A stretch of 64,000 nucleotides of DNA from JBIQKZ01 sp044464765 (GTDB taxonomy: Bacteria > Pseudomonadota > Gammaproteobacteria > Burkholderiales > Burkholderiaceae_B). Location: NCBI GenBank assembly GCA_044464765.1, contig JBIQKZ010000004.1:1-64000 (forward strand). The letters run 5' to 3'. Shown here piece after piece: positions 1-8,691 of the stretch; the first letter of the stretch is position 1, and every line of letters begins with the position of its first letter. A program made the position numbers and the translations under genes. Under the pieces are notes generated by a model. The model ran no database searches. It was not told where the DNA came from and was given only the letters and a program-made list of their open reading frames with translations.

Positions 1-21
1 TCGCAAAAACAAGTCTAATGA

Positions 22-1887
22 ATGTCGCTGTCCCCCGTTTATGATGAAGAGCCGGCGGCAATGCCCACCTGGGCGGGGTTGCCGCAGGACTGCGCTCCGC
101 ACGTGTTATCGATTGCGGCGGCGCGTGCCGAGACGCCGGACATGGGGTGCCCCGTCAACGGCTGGGAGCCGGTGGAGTTGCCGGATATCTGGGTGCAGCG
201 CTGGCCGGCGTACGAGGGGACGGTATGGTATCGCATCGAATGGGAGCGCGGCTGCGCGCAGGATGTCGCCTCGGTGAGCTCGCCTCTGGGATTAAGCCTG
301 GGAGGCATCAGCATGGCAGGCGAGGTCTACCTCAACGACGACCTGCTGTGGCGGGACGCGTCTTTGGTAGAGCCCTTGTCTCAGTCGTGGAACATGCCGC
401 GCCGCTGGCTGCTGCCGGAATCCGCCCTGCGCGATGGCGTTAATACAATCTGGGTGCGCGTGGTCGGAATGGCTGCGTACACGCCCGGCCTCGGAACCTT
501 ATTCCTGGGCTCCGCTGCGCAGACCGAGACTATTCATGCCGCCAACCTATGGCGTCAGCGAAACATCCACTTCATTGCCCTGGGCCTGTCGGGCGCAATA
601 GGCTGCATCTACTTGGTGGTCTGGTGCCTGCGACGTTCTGAGCAAGCGTTCGGCTGGTACGCGCTGATGTCACTATGCTGGGTGTTGTACATGGCCACGA
701 TTCTGGCGACAGATACCTGGCCGTTCGACAGCATCGAAGCGCATTCGCGCCTGAACAACGTTGCCTTCGTGCTGTACGTGATGGCTTTCTGCCTGTTCAC
801 CTGGCGTTTCGGCGCGCAACGCCTGCCACGTATCGAGAAAGCGCTGTGGCTGGCGACGGGAGTAGGACTGCTGGTGTCGCTCGTCGCGCCGCGGCCGACC
901 ATGGAACTGGTCTGGGTCAGTTTCGTGCTGATCTTCCTGGCCAACTGCCTCCAGTTCCAGTGGCATGCGTGGCGCACGCGCGAGCCGCAGCATCTGCTGC
1001 TGGCCCTGTGCTGGCTGGTCTTCCTGATAGTCGGTGTACACGATATGGTGGTGCTGCTCGATGGTTGGGGCTCGCACGAGATGTGGGGGGCGATCACCAG
1101 CCCGATCACCGTGCTGTTCATGGCGCTGCTGCTGGGCGGGCGATTGGCTTCCAGCATGCACCGCATCGAGCACTTCAACCAGGAGCTGCAAGCGCATGCC
1201 GCGCAGGCGCGCGCCGAACTGGCAAAGGTCTTGACGCACGAGTACGACCAGGCGCTGTCCCATGCCAAGCTACGGGAGCGGCTGGCCATTGTCCAAGACC
1301 TGCATGACGGCCTGGGCGGCAGCCTGGTGCGCAGCATGGCTTTGGTGGAGCAGGCAAGACAACCGCTATCCAACGAACGTATGCTGTCCTTGCTGAAAGT
1401 GCTAAGGGACGACCTGCGTCAGGTCATCGATTACGACTCCAGCGCCAGTACGATCGTGCCCGACACACCGACTCAGTGGATAGCACCATTGCGCCATCGG
1501 TTCACACGGCTGTTCGATGAACTAGACGTGGCGATCTCATGGCAGGTGGCGGAACAATGGCGCGTCAGGCCCAGCGCACTGCATTGCCTTGGTCTGGCGC
1601 GGCTGATCGAGGAAGCGCTGTCAAATGTCATCAAGCACAGCCGGGCGCGCCATGTTCGCGTAACGTGCGCGCAGCCGCAGGCAGACAAACTGCGCATTGT
1701 GATCGAGGACGATGGCGTGGGCTTCGACCTGCAGGCCGTGCGTAAAGCCGGACTGGGCGTGGGCATGCGTAGCATGGCGGCACGCGCCGAACGCCTGGGC
1801 GGTGGCTTTGACGTGTCGTCGGGGCCGGATGGGACCGTGGTGTGTGTCGTGGTGCCGTTGGGACTTGAACCTACTTCGCAGCCTTGA
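22..1887 (+). CDS. 7TM-type sensor histidine kinase (NarX/LytS-like HisKA_3 class)
   Basis: A membrane sensor kinase that should autophosphorylate and pass phosphate to a response regulator, probably encoded just upstream and outside the window. Residues about 50-165 look like a beta-sandwich sensor domain of the 7TMR-DISM kind. Several membrane segments follow between about 183 and 375, then a short coiled linker. The HisKA_3 box is QDLHDGLGG, with phospho-acceptor His428. The ATPase part shows EALSNVIKHS (N box) and DDGVGFD plus GLGVGMRSM (G boxes). In-frame stops TAA and TGA lie directly before this ATG, so the protein cannot extend upstream, yet it has no signal peptide before the predicted extracytoplasmic domain. 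The gene end overlaps the convergent TRAP gene by 17 nt. Family is confident; signal and partner are unknown. Confidence 0.85.
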   Translation: MSLSPVYDEEPAAMPTWAGLPQDCAPHVLSIAAARAETPDMGCPVNGWEPVELPDIWVQRWPAYEGTVWYRIEWERGCAQDVASVSSPLGLSLGGISMAGEVYLNDDLLWRDASLVEPLSQSWNMPRRWLLPESALRDGVNTIWVRVVGMAAYTPGLGTLFLGSAAQTETIHAANLWRQRNIHFIALGLSGAIGCIYLVVWCLRRSEQAFGWYALMSLCWVLYMATILATDTWPFDSIEAHSRLNNVAFVLYVMAFCLFTWRFGAQRLPRIEKALWLATGVGLLVSLVAPRPTMELVWVSFVLIFLANCLQFQWHAWRTREPQHLLLALCWLVFLIVGVHDMVVLLDGWGSHEMWGAITSPITVLFMALLLGGRLASSMHRIEHFNQELQAHAAQARAELAKVLTHEYDQALSHAKLRERLAIVQDLHDGLGGSLVRSMALVEQARQPLSNERMLSLLKVLRDDLRQVIDYDSSASTIVPDTPTQWIAPLRHRFTRLFDELDVAISWQVAEQWRVRPSALHCLGLARLIEEALSNVIKHSRARHVRVTCAQPQADKLRIVIEDDGVGFDLQAVRKAGLGVGMRSMAARAERLGGGFDVSSGPDGTVVCVVVPLGLEPTSQP

Positions 1888-2854
1888 AGGCCTCGAGCAC
1901 GGCCTTGCCATCGGGGCCGGCTTTCTCCAGCCATTCGTCCGCCACGGTCTTGCCGACCTTGGCAAGGTCAGCCTTCAACTGATCCGAGGGCGCTTGGACG
2001 CGCATGCCGCCTTCTTTCAATATGGCCAGCGAACGGGCATCAACCTTGCGCGATTCCTTCCAGCCGCGCTCTTCGGCCGCCGCCGCGGCCTTCAGCACCG
2101 CCTCCTGCCCTTCCTTGTTAAGCGCATTAAAGGCTTTCTTGCTGACGGTGACCGCATTCTTGGGCATCCAAGCCTGCACGTTGTAGTAGTACTTCAGGTG
2201 CTCGAACAGTTTGTTGTCGGCGCCTGTGGCGCTGGACGTGATCAGCCCTTCGATGGCTCCCGAAGCCAGGGCTTGCGAAAGCTGAGCTTCCTGGATGGTA
2301 ACGGGCTGGGCGCCGACCAGTTGACCAATACGCACGGTGGTGGGCGAGTACACACGCAGCTTCATGCCCTTGAGGTCGGCGACGGAATTCACAGGCTTGC
2401 TGGTGTAAATACCCTGCGGCGGCCAAGCCACGGAATACAGCAGTATCTGGCCCTGCTTATCGAGAATACTCTGCAGGGCAGGCTTTTGCGCCTGATACAG
2501 CGTGTAGGCCTGATCGTAATCCTCTGCCAGGAACGGCAGACCATCGATGCCGAAGATCTGCGCTTCATCCTGAAAACTGACCAGGAGAAACTCCCCCATT
2601 TGCGCGTTGCCGGCCTGCACCGCGCGTTTGATCTCGGGCATCTTGAACAGCGATGCGCCGAAGTGCGGAGTGATCTTCAGCTTGCCCTGGGTAGCCGCCT
2701 GGACGTCCTTCACAAACTGTTCGTTATTTTTGGAATGGAAATTAACGGCGGGATATGCGGTAGCGAAATCCCACTGGGTCTGGGCAAATGCATTGCCGGC
2801 AAAGACAAGGCCGGCAACAAACAGGGCGATGACGCAATAAGCTCGACGCTTCAT
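1871..2854 (-). CDS. TRAP transporter substrate-binding protein, DctP family
   Basis: Periplasmic solute-binding protein of the TRAP type, expected to deliver a carboxylate-type ligand to a DctQM membrane pair. The N-terminus MKRRAYCVIALFVAG...AFAQ is a clear signal peptide with cleavage after AFA. The family feature is the middle region with KGMKLRVYSPTT, where the Arg normally binds the ligand carboxylate. At 327 aa the length is typical. I chose the ATG at 2854 because GGAG stands 7 nt before it and the signal peptide begins there; an earlier in-frame ATG would add 19 residues before the signal. No dctQ or dctM gene is present nearby, so this is an orphan binding protein. It is divergent from the gentisate dioxygenase, which hints at an aromatic or organic-acid ligand; that is only inference. 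Confidence 0.88.
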   Translation of the reverse strand: MKRRAYCVIALFVAGLVFAGNAFAQTQWDFATAYPAVNFHSKNNEQFVKDVQAATQGKLKITPHFGASLFKMPEIKRAVQAGNAQMGEFLLVSFQDEAQIFGIDGLPFLAEDYDQAYTLYQAQKPALQSILDKQGQILLYSVAWPPQGIYTSKPVNSVADLKGMKLRVYSPTTVRIGQLVGAQPVTIQEAQLSQALASGAIEGLITSSATGADNKLFEHLKYYYNVQAWMPKNAVTVSKKAFNALNKEGQEAVLKAAAAAEERGWKESRKVDARSLAILKEGGMRVQAPSDQLKADLAKVGKTVADEWLEKAGPDGKAVLEAFKAAK

Positions 2855-2991
2855 GATGACTCCGTATCGGTTTGAGCCCCCCGCGATTGGCCTGCATCTG
2901 GTTTCAGCCAACTGCTAATATATAGGGGTAACCCTTAAGTTTTCGCGCTGAATCAAGAATGTATATTACTATCGGTAAGTGCATGAATTGC

Positions 2992-3015
2992 GGAATATGT
3001 GCTCATATATATTCC
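2992..3015. promoter_or_regulatory. Inverted repeat, possible operator upstream of gentisate dioxygenase
   Basis: Arms GGAATAT (2992-2998) and ATATTCC (3009-3015) are perfect complements separated by 10 nt. They sit 71 nt before the gentisate dioxygenase start, in the AT-rich gap shared with the divergent TRAP gene. Size and symmetry fit a dimeric regulator site. No regulator gene adjoins these genes, so the binding protein is unknown. Confidence 0.4.
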
Positions 3016-3086
3016 ACAGCCCAGGCCTGTTGCAACCAGGCTTCCGGTCGACTTCACCGCATCGCAACCCACCCAAAGAGGTCATC

Positions 3087-4214
3087 ATGAGTGTGATAGA
3101 TACCGTCCCCTCCCCCGTTCGCCTTTCCGTCGTGGCTGGTCCTGGTCAGCCCGATCCGTCGCCGGCACTGGAAAAGCTATACCAAGGCTTCGAACAGGAA
3201 CTGTTGGTGCCGCTGTGGACCGAAATCGGCGACCTGATGCCGCTTGAGCCGCACAGCAAGGCCAGCCCCCATTTATGGCGCTGGGATCGGTTGCTGAAAC
3301 TGGCCGACGAAGCCGGGCGTATCGTGCCTGTAGGTCGCGGCGGCGAGCGCCGCGCCATCGCGCTGGCCAACCCCTCGCTGGGCGGGCGCCCTTACGCCAC
3401 GCCGACGCTGTGGGCCGCCATCCAGTACCTGATGCCCGGCGAAGACGCCCCTGAACACCGCCACACCCAGCACGCCTTCCGCTTCGTGGTTGAAGGCGAA
3501 GGTGTCTGGACAGTCGTCAACGGCGATTCGATCCGCATGTCGCGCGGCGACTTCCTGCCCCAGGGCGGATGGAACTGGCACGCCCACCATAATGCAGCCA
3601 GCAAGCCCATGGCCTGGATCGACGGCCTGGACGTCCCTTTTGCCTATTACACCGAAACCCAGTTCTTCGAGTTCGGCCGCGAGGCACTCGACCCGCACGA
3701 ACGCGTTCAACCAGACCTCTCGCGTTCAGAGCGGCTGTGGGGGCATCCTGGCCTTCGGCCGGTCTCGCAGCCTGAATCAACGCCTGCCTCGCCATTATTG
3801 GCCTACCGCTGGGTCGACACCGATCGTGCACTCAACGAGCAATTGGCGCTCGAAGAAGAAGGCTTGGTCGCCACGCTAAGCCCGGGCCATGCAGCTGTAC
3901 GCTACACCAACCCCACGAACGGACGCGACGTCCTGCCTACCATCCGTACCGAAATGCACCGCATCCGCGGTGGCGTCAGCACCCTGGCGCGGCGCGAAGT
4001 CGGCTCGTCGGTGTTCCAGGTCTTTGACGGCCAGGGCAGCGTTACCGTGGGCGAGCACACCTGGGAGGTAAGCCGCGGCGATATGTTCGTGGTGCCATCG
4101 TGGGCAAGCTTCCAGGCCAAAGCTAACGCCGGCCAACCTTCGCTCGACCTGTTCCGCTACAGCGACACGCCCATCTTCGAAGCCCTGCACCAGTATCGTT
4201 CCGAACTCGTGTAG
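3087..4214 (+). CDS. Gentisate 1,2-dioxygenase
   Basis: Ring-cleaving dioxygenase that opens gentisate (2,5-dihydroxybenzoate) to maleylpyruvate using Fe(II) and O2 in the cytoplasm. The 375-aa protein has two cupin domains. The first (about 95-185) carries the metal motif around PEHRHTQHAFRFVVEGEG and the later His of NWHAHHN. The second (about 285-350) is the degenerate structural cupin (VFQVFDGQGSVTVG). Length and order match the family. The start at 3087 has AGAGG 7 nt upstream; the longer in-frame ATG at 2979 lacks support. It is followed after 150 nt by an aromatic-acid symporter. Maleylpyruvate isomerase and fumarylpyruvate hydrolase, normally linked, are absent here. A salicylate 5-hydroxylase-type enzyme at 51-53 kb would make its substrate. 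Confidence 0.92.
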   Translation: MSVIDTVPSPVRLSVVAGPGQPDPSPALEKLYQGFEQELLVPLWTEIGDLMPLEPHSKASPHLWRWDRLLKLADEAGRIVPVGRGGERRAIALANPSLGGRPYATPTLWAAIQYLMPGEDAPEHRHTQHAFRFVVEGEGVWTVVNGDSIRMSRGDFLPQGGWNWHAHHNAASKPMAWIDGLDVPFAYYTETQFFEFGREALDPHERVQPDLSRSERLWGHPGLRPVSQPESTPASPLLAYRWVDTDRALNEQLALEEEGLVATLSPGHAAVRYTNPTNGRDVLPTIRTEMHRIRGGVSTLARREVGSSVFQVFDGQGSVTVGEHTWEVSRGDMFVVPSWASFQAKANAGQPSLDLFRYSDTPIFEALHQYRSELV

Positions 4215-4364
4215 TCACCCTGAATACAGAGTAAAGTAAACTCCCGCAAACCGCTTTGCAGCCCCCTCTCTTCGGACTGGGGGCGTTTGGCGTGTGCTCA
4301 ACGTTACCCCGAAGGCTTTGCTCCGTTCACTGTCTGGACCTCGGCAACAAAAAGAACACAGAAC

Positions 4365-5717
4365 ATGACACCAACACGCACCATCGATGTCCAACAGTTC
4401 ATCAATAGTCACCGCATCTCGCGAACGCAAATCGGCACGCTGCTGCTGTGCTTCCTGATTGTGGCCGTCGACGGTTTCGATACCGCCGCCATCGGTTTTA
4501 TCGCGCCTGCCATCCACGAAGAATGGCATCTGAACGCCGCTCAACTCGCACCTCTGTTTGGCGCCGGCATGTTCGGGCTAATGATAGGCGCGCTGGCCTT
4601 CGGGCCCCTGGCCGATCGGATCGGTCGAAAAATGACACTGCTGATCTGCGTGGCTTTCTTCGGAACGGCCTCGCTGGTGTCGGCGTGGTCGCCGTCGATC
4701 CAGGTACTGGTCATCCTGCGCTTTGTCACGGGCTTGGGGCTGGGCGGCGCCATGCCCAATGCCATTACGCTAAGCTCCGAATATGCGCCTGACAAACACC
4801 GTAGCGTGCTGGTTACCACCATGTTCTGCGGCTTCACGCTGGGCTCTGCCCTGGGCGGCATCCTGGCGGCCTATCTGGTGGATCACCTGGGTTGGCGGTC
4901 GGTGCTGATCGTGGGCGGCATCGCGCCTTTAGCCCTACTGCCGCTGCTGGCCTGGCAGCTTCCCGAATCGGTGCGCTATATGGTTACGCGCGGCTACGCG
5001 GCCGAACGTGTTACACGCATACTGCGGCGCATCGCCCCCAATTTCGACTTTCGCGGCGTGAGCTACGATGCCGGCGAGGCGGCTCCCCCCGGCTCGCCCG
5101 TGCGCCAGCTTTTCGCCCCGCAACTGCGGCGCGGCACCCTGATCCTGTGGGTCATGTTCTTCATGTGCATGTTGATCATCTACATGCTTTCCAGCTGGCT
5201 GCCGACGCTGATCAAAAGCACTGGCCGCACGCTGCAAGACGCCTCGCTGGTCACGGCCATGTTCCAGGTCGGCGGCACGGTCGGCGCCATTGCCTTGGGC
5301 CGGCTGATGGACAGCTTCAGCCCGCAGCGCGTACTGGCGTTGGCCTATCTGGTTGGTGCGGTCTTCATCGCCCTTATTGGCCACACAGCAGCGTCTACCG
5401 CTCTGCTGGTAATTGCGGTAGCCGTCGCGGGCTTCTGCGCCTCGGGCGGCCAGGTTGGCGCCAACGCATTAGCCGCCGGCTTCTACCCCACCACCAACCG
5501 GGCCACAGGCGTGGCCTGGGCCCTGGGTATCGGGCGCATTGGTTCCATCCTGGGATCAATGGCGGGAGGCTGGATGCTGGCCCTGAACTGGAGCCTGACC
5601 ACCGTGTTCGAAATCGTCGCCATCCCGGCCCTGATTGCAGCCGTGGCCGTCATGCTGTTACATAAACGCAAGGCGCCGGCCGAATCCGGCACGACACCAA
5701 GCGGGCAAACCAGCTAA
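4365..5717 (+). CDS. MFS aromatic acid:H+ symporter (AAHS family)
   Basis: Twelve-helix inner-membrane transporter of the PcaK/BenK/GenK group, importing aromatic acids with protons. The first helix carries the family signature DGFDTAAIGFIAP. The loop between helices 2 and 3 has GPLADRIGRK, the MFS A-motif. Length of 450 aa is typical. The start at 4365 places the short cytoplasmic tail before helix 1 as in relatives; an earlier in-frame ATG at 4287 would add 26 atypical residues. No strong Shine-Dalgarno sequence is visible. Position directly after gentisate dioxygenase suggests gentisate, salicylate or 3-hydroxybenzoate as cargo, which is inference. Confidence 0.88.
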   Translation: MTPTRTIDVQQFINSHRISRTQIGTLLLCFLIVAVDGFDTAAIGFIAPAIHEEWHLNAAQLAPLFGAGMFGLMIGALAFGPLADRIGRKMTLLICVAFFGTASLVSAWSPSIQVLVILRFVTGLGLGGAMPNAITLSSEYAPDKHRSVLVTTMFCGFTLGSALGGILAAYLVDHLGWRSVLIVGGIAPLALLPLLAWQLPESVRYMVTRGYAAERVTRILRRIAPNFDFRGVSYDAGEAAPPGSPVRQLFAPQLRRGTLILWVMFFMCMLIIYMLSSWLPTLIKSTGRTLQDASLVTAMFQVGGTVGAIALGRLMDSFSPQRVLALAYLVGAVFIALIGHTAASTALLVIAVAVAGFCASGGQVGANALAAGFYPTTNRATGVAWALGIGRIGSILGSMAGGWMLALNWSLTTVFEIVAIPALIAAVAVMLLHKRKAPAESGTTPSGQTS

Positions 5718-5831
5718 GCCGCAGCTTAAGAGGGTGCGACTTAGCGGGCGCACCGAAAAAAAACTCGCGGGATTGCACGGCCAGGCGTTAAAATAGTTAG
5801 TAATAAATAACAATGCACTACGAGACACGCC

Positions 5832-6917
5832 ATGGCCATCATCCAGATCAGTGCCGGCTCCCAGCGCTCGGTGGCTCTCGACAGCGACGGTGCGGCCTGG
5901 GGTTGGGGAGCTTTCAAAACCGCCTCCCGCAGTGTGCAAGACACGCTCCCCGGCGTGCTGTGTTCAACAGACAAAACTGAAATCGGGCACCGGCGCTATG
6001 CCCAGCCGTACGCGCAAATGCTCAATCCGGGCGCACCCTTTCATTTGATTGCCGATAGCAGCACGTACATACTGGGGGCATGCGACACCGGGGCCTTGCT
6101 GGCTTGCCGGCCCGTCATCGCCCCCGACCACGGAGCGGCCCATCATAAAGTCCAGGCCATCCCCGAAGGAATACGGCAACTGGCCACGATGCACACGGTC
6201 AGCCTGGCTGTACTGGACGACGGCAGTGTCTGGTCCTGGGGGTTCAATCACCAGGGGCAGCTTGGCCGACCAGCGCAACCGGCACATAACGACGCGGCAG
6301 CCCTGGATAACCTGCCCGCCATTGCCCGCCTGGCATGTGGCTCGGCGCACGCCCTGGCGCTTGATCAGTCCGGCAGCGTCTGGAGCTGGGGCGCCAATCA
6401 GGCCGGCCAGTTGGGCCACGGTACGCTGACATCCTCAAGCCAGCCCGCCAAGCTAGCATTTCCCGAGCCCATTACGGACATCGCCGCAGGCGATACGCAT
6501 AGCCTGGCCCTGGATGCTACAGGGCAGTTATGGGCATGGGGCGCTAATAATCATGGCCAGACTGGCAGCGCCGATGGCGCGTATTTCACTCGACCTGTCA
6601 AGATTCAAACCGATTTTCCCGTGCTCCAGATGGATGGCGGCCAGTTTTACACGGCGGTATTGTCCAAACAGGGCGAGGTTTTCGCCTGGGGCTGGAATGG
6701 ACTGGGGCAAATCGGCCTGCCGCAGTCGCATTCATCGCCACAGGCCGTGCAGGTGGCCGGCCTGCCGCCGGTCACACGTTTGGCCGCAGGGGCCGGCCAT
6801 ATGCTGGCCACCGACGGCCAGACAATTTTTGCCTGGGGCGACAACCGCAGCGCAGCTTGCGGGCGGGCCGTTCAGGACCTGGTGGTTCTGGCGCCTCATT
6901 CCATCCACCTGGCCTGA
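5832..6917 (+). CDS. RCC1-repeat beta-propeller protein
   Basis: A 361-aa protein made mostly of RCC1-type repeats, each with the pattern ...HSLALD..G.LWAWG.N..GQ.G. At least five repeats can be read, for example SVWSWGFNHQGQLG, SVWSWGANQAGQLG, LWAWGANNHGQTG and EVFAWGWNGLGQIG. They would fold into a seven-bladed propeller used for protein binding. No signal peptide or membrane segment is visible, so it should be cytoplasmic. Its stop is 11 nt before the start of a Tat-exported multicopper oxidase, so the two are probably co-transcribed. Bacterial RCC1 proteins have varied and mostly unknown roles; assembly or quality control of the oxidase before Tat export is a guess. Confidence 0.85.
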   Translation: MAIIQISAGSQRSVALDSDGAAWGWGAFKTASRSVQDTLPGVLCSTDKTEIGHRRYAQPYAQMLNPGAPFHLIADSSTYILGACDTGALLACRPVIAPDHGAAHHKVQAIPEGIRQLATMHTVSLAVLDDGSVWSWGFNHQGQLGRPAQPAHNDAAALDNLPAIARLACGSAHALALDQSGSVWSWGANQAGQLGHGTLTSSSQPAKLAFPEPITDIAAGDTHSLALDATGQLWAWGANNHGQTGSADGAYFTRPVKIQTDFPVLQMDGGQFYTAVLSKQGEVFAWGWNGLGQIGLPQSHSSPQAVQVAGLPPVTRLAAGAGHMLATDGQTIFAWGDNRSAACGRAVQDLVVLAPHSIHLA

Positions 6918-6928
6918 AGGGCACACGC

Positions 6929-8677
6929 ATGAACACAAGCGATCACCACCACGCCGCCCAGCCGTCGGACGCCACCGGCCTTGTTGATCCCAAACGCCGC
7001 GATGCACTGCGCTGGACATTGGGTTTGTCCGCCGGCGTAGTATTGACGCCCTTGGCGGCGTGCAACAGCGGTGGCGACGACGGTGCGAAAGCAACGGCAG
7101 ACACCCTGCCCGAGGCCAGTCGCATCTATGCCGAGAACGGCCTGATCGATATCGACCTGGTGGCCGCTTATACCGACGGCACAGTCCAGTTCGCAGCCGG
7201 CGCCCAAGACGTTTATCCGGGTGTGTCGAAAACGATCAGCACCCATCTACGCAGTTATAACGACGGACACCTGGCCCCCACACTTTGCCTGAGCGCCGGC
7301 GACACCTTGCGTCTCCTGCTCAAGAACAGGCTGCCCGACAATGGCGCCCCCTATTCCTCGTTAAGCTACCTGAATTACCAGAACAGCACCAACCTGCATT
7401 TTCATGGCATGCACGTGAACCCCAAGGAAATCCGCCCCGGCGTCTATGGTGATTACATGGTGGATGCGCCTGACGCCGGAGTGAAGCCCGGGGAAGATCG
7501 GCAACATGAAATTACCTTGCCGGCCCACCATGCCAACGGTATTTACTGGTATCACCCGCATCTGCACGGGTCGACCGCCACCCAGGTGGTCAATGGCATG
7601 TTCGGCGCCATTCTGGTCACGACCCCGCGCAACGATTTCGATCTGCCCGACGACATCCGCGAAAGAGTCATCTTCGTACATTGCCTGAATCTTTCCGACA
7701 AAGGCACCAGCGCCAACCTGTATGAATATGAAGCCAACAATAACAGCGGCTTCGTGCTTAATGGCGCGTATCAGCCCACCATTGTCATGCGCCCGGGAGA
7801 AATCCAGAACTGGCATTTCATTAATTCCGAAGTGTTCTATCCCTTCAGCCCCTTGCTGGACGGACACACCCTGTGGTACTACGCCCGCGACGGCAATGTT
7901 TTCCCCCGCCATTACCGCCCCATCAACACTGACACCGTTGGCCAGATAGACGGCCCGTTGTGGCCGGGCAGCGTCATGTATCCGGGCAATCGCGACTCGA
8001 TACTGGTGCAGGCCAGCAAAACCCCGGGCACGTATTACCTGCGTTGCGCCAAGGCGCCGTCGGGCATGGACCAGGGGATCGTGGCCCGCGTCGTTGTGGA
8101 AGGCCTGCCGGTCGAGGCAAGCCTGCCCAGCCCGAGCCGTCTGCCTTTATACAATAACTACCAACCCATCACTGATGCCGAGCTCGCCCAGCATGGCGGC
8201 AAGACCCGGGCGGTCATCCTGGCTATTCTCGACACAGATAGCCCCCTGCTTCCGCAACCCATCCCAACAGATGAAAACTGGTTTGTTCCAGCCAAGGATG
8301 ATTCGTTTCTGTCCGGCAGTGTGTTCACCACCGGCAACAAGGGGTCGGTGCTGGCTCCGTACCAGACCGCCTTGGCCACGACGCAAATCGTGGCGCTTAA
8401 CGCCGTGGAAGAATGGACCCTATACAACCTGAACGACTATCCGCATCCCTTCCATATCCATATCAATGACATCTTTATCACCAAGGTCAATGGCCAGGAC
8501 ATCGAGCCTTACTGGGCCGACACCGTTCCGCTGCCTCCGCATGGCACGCCGGAAAAGCCCACATCCATCACATTCCGCAGCCGCTTCACTGACTTCACGG
8601 GTAAGTTTGTCTGGCATTGCCACGCCCTGGACCACGAAGACATGGGCATGATGGAATTGGTAGAAGTGGTCGCGTAA
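6929..8677 (+). CDS. Tat-exported multicopper oxidase
   Basis: Copper enzyme that oxidises a substrate and reduces O2 to water outside the cytoplasmic membrane. The N-terminus has a twin-arginine signal (KRRDALRWTLG) and then LAAC, a lipobox, so the mature form may be lipid-anchored. All four copper motifs are present: HFHG, HPHLHG, HPFHIH and WHCHALDHEDMGMM, the last giving the type 1 Cys, His and Met ligands. Length is 582 aa. The start at 6929 has GAAGGG 7 nt upstream and follows the RCC1 gene by 11 nt. Substrate could be Cu(I), Mn(II), phenolics or bilirubin; there is no Met-rich CueO insert that I can see. Family assignment is secure. Confidence 0.92.
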   Translation: MNTSDHHHAAQPSDATGLVDPKRRDALRWTLGLSAGVVLTPLAACNSGGDDGAKATADTLPEASRIYAENGLIDIDLVAAYTDGTVQFAAGAQDVYPGVSKTISTHLRSYNDGHLAPTLCLSAGDTLRLLLKNRLPDNGAPYSSLSYLNYQNSTNLHFHGMHVNPKEIRPGVYGDYMVDAPDAGVKPGEDRQHEITLPAHHANGIYWYHPHLHGSTATQVVNGMFGAILVTTPRNDFDLPDDIRERVIFVHCLNLSDKGTSANLYEYEANNNSGFVLNGAYQPTIVMRPGEIQNWHFINSEVFYPFSPLLDGHTLWYYARDGNVFPRHYRPINTDTVGQIDGPLWPGSVMYPGNRDSILVQASKTPGTYYLRCAKAPSGMDQGIVARVVVEGLPVEASLPSPSRLPLYNNYQPITDAELAQHGGKTRAVILAILDTDSPLLPQPIPTDENWFVPAKDDSFLSGSVFTTGNKGSVLAPYQTALATTQIVALNAVEEWTLYNLNDYPHPFHIHINDIFITKVNGQDIEPYWADTVPLPPHGTPEKPTSITFRSRFTDFTGKFVWHCHALDHEDMGMMELVEVVA

Positions 8678-8691
8678 TTACACGGGAACGC

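Noticed and set aside
609..1373. Long antisense reading frames inside the first kinase gene
   Set aside because: They lack family features and ribosome sites, and simply mirror the codon bias of the real gene on the other strand. The same holds for other antisense frames in the window.
4261..4284. GCCCCC/GGGGGC hairpin between gentisate dioxygenase and symporter as a terminator
   Set aside because: The stem is 6 bp with a 12-nt loop and is followed by GTTTGGCG, not a T-tract. The two genes make sense as one unit, so I do not call a terminator.
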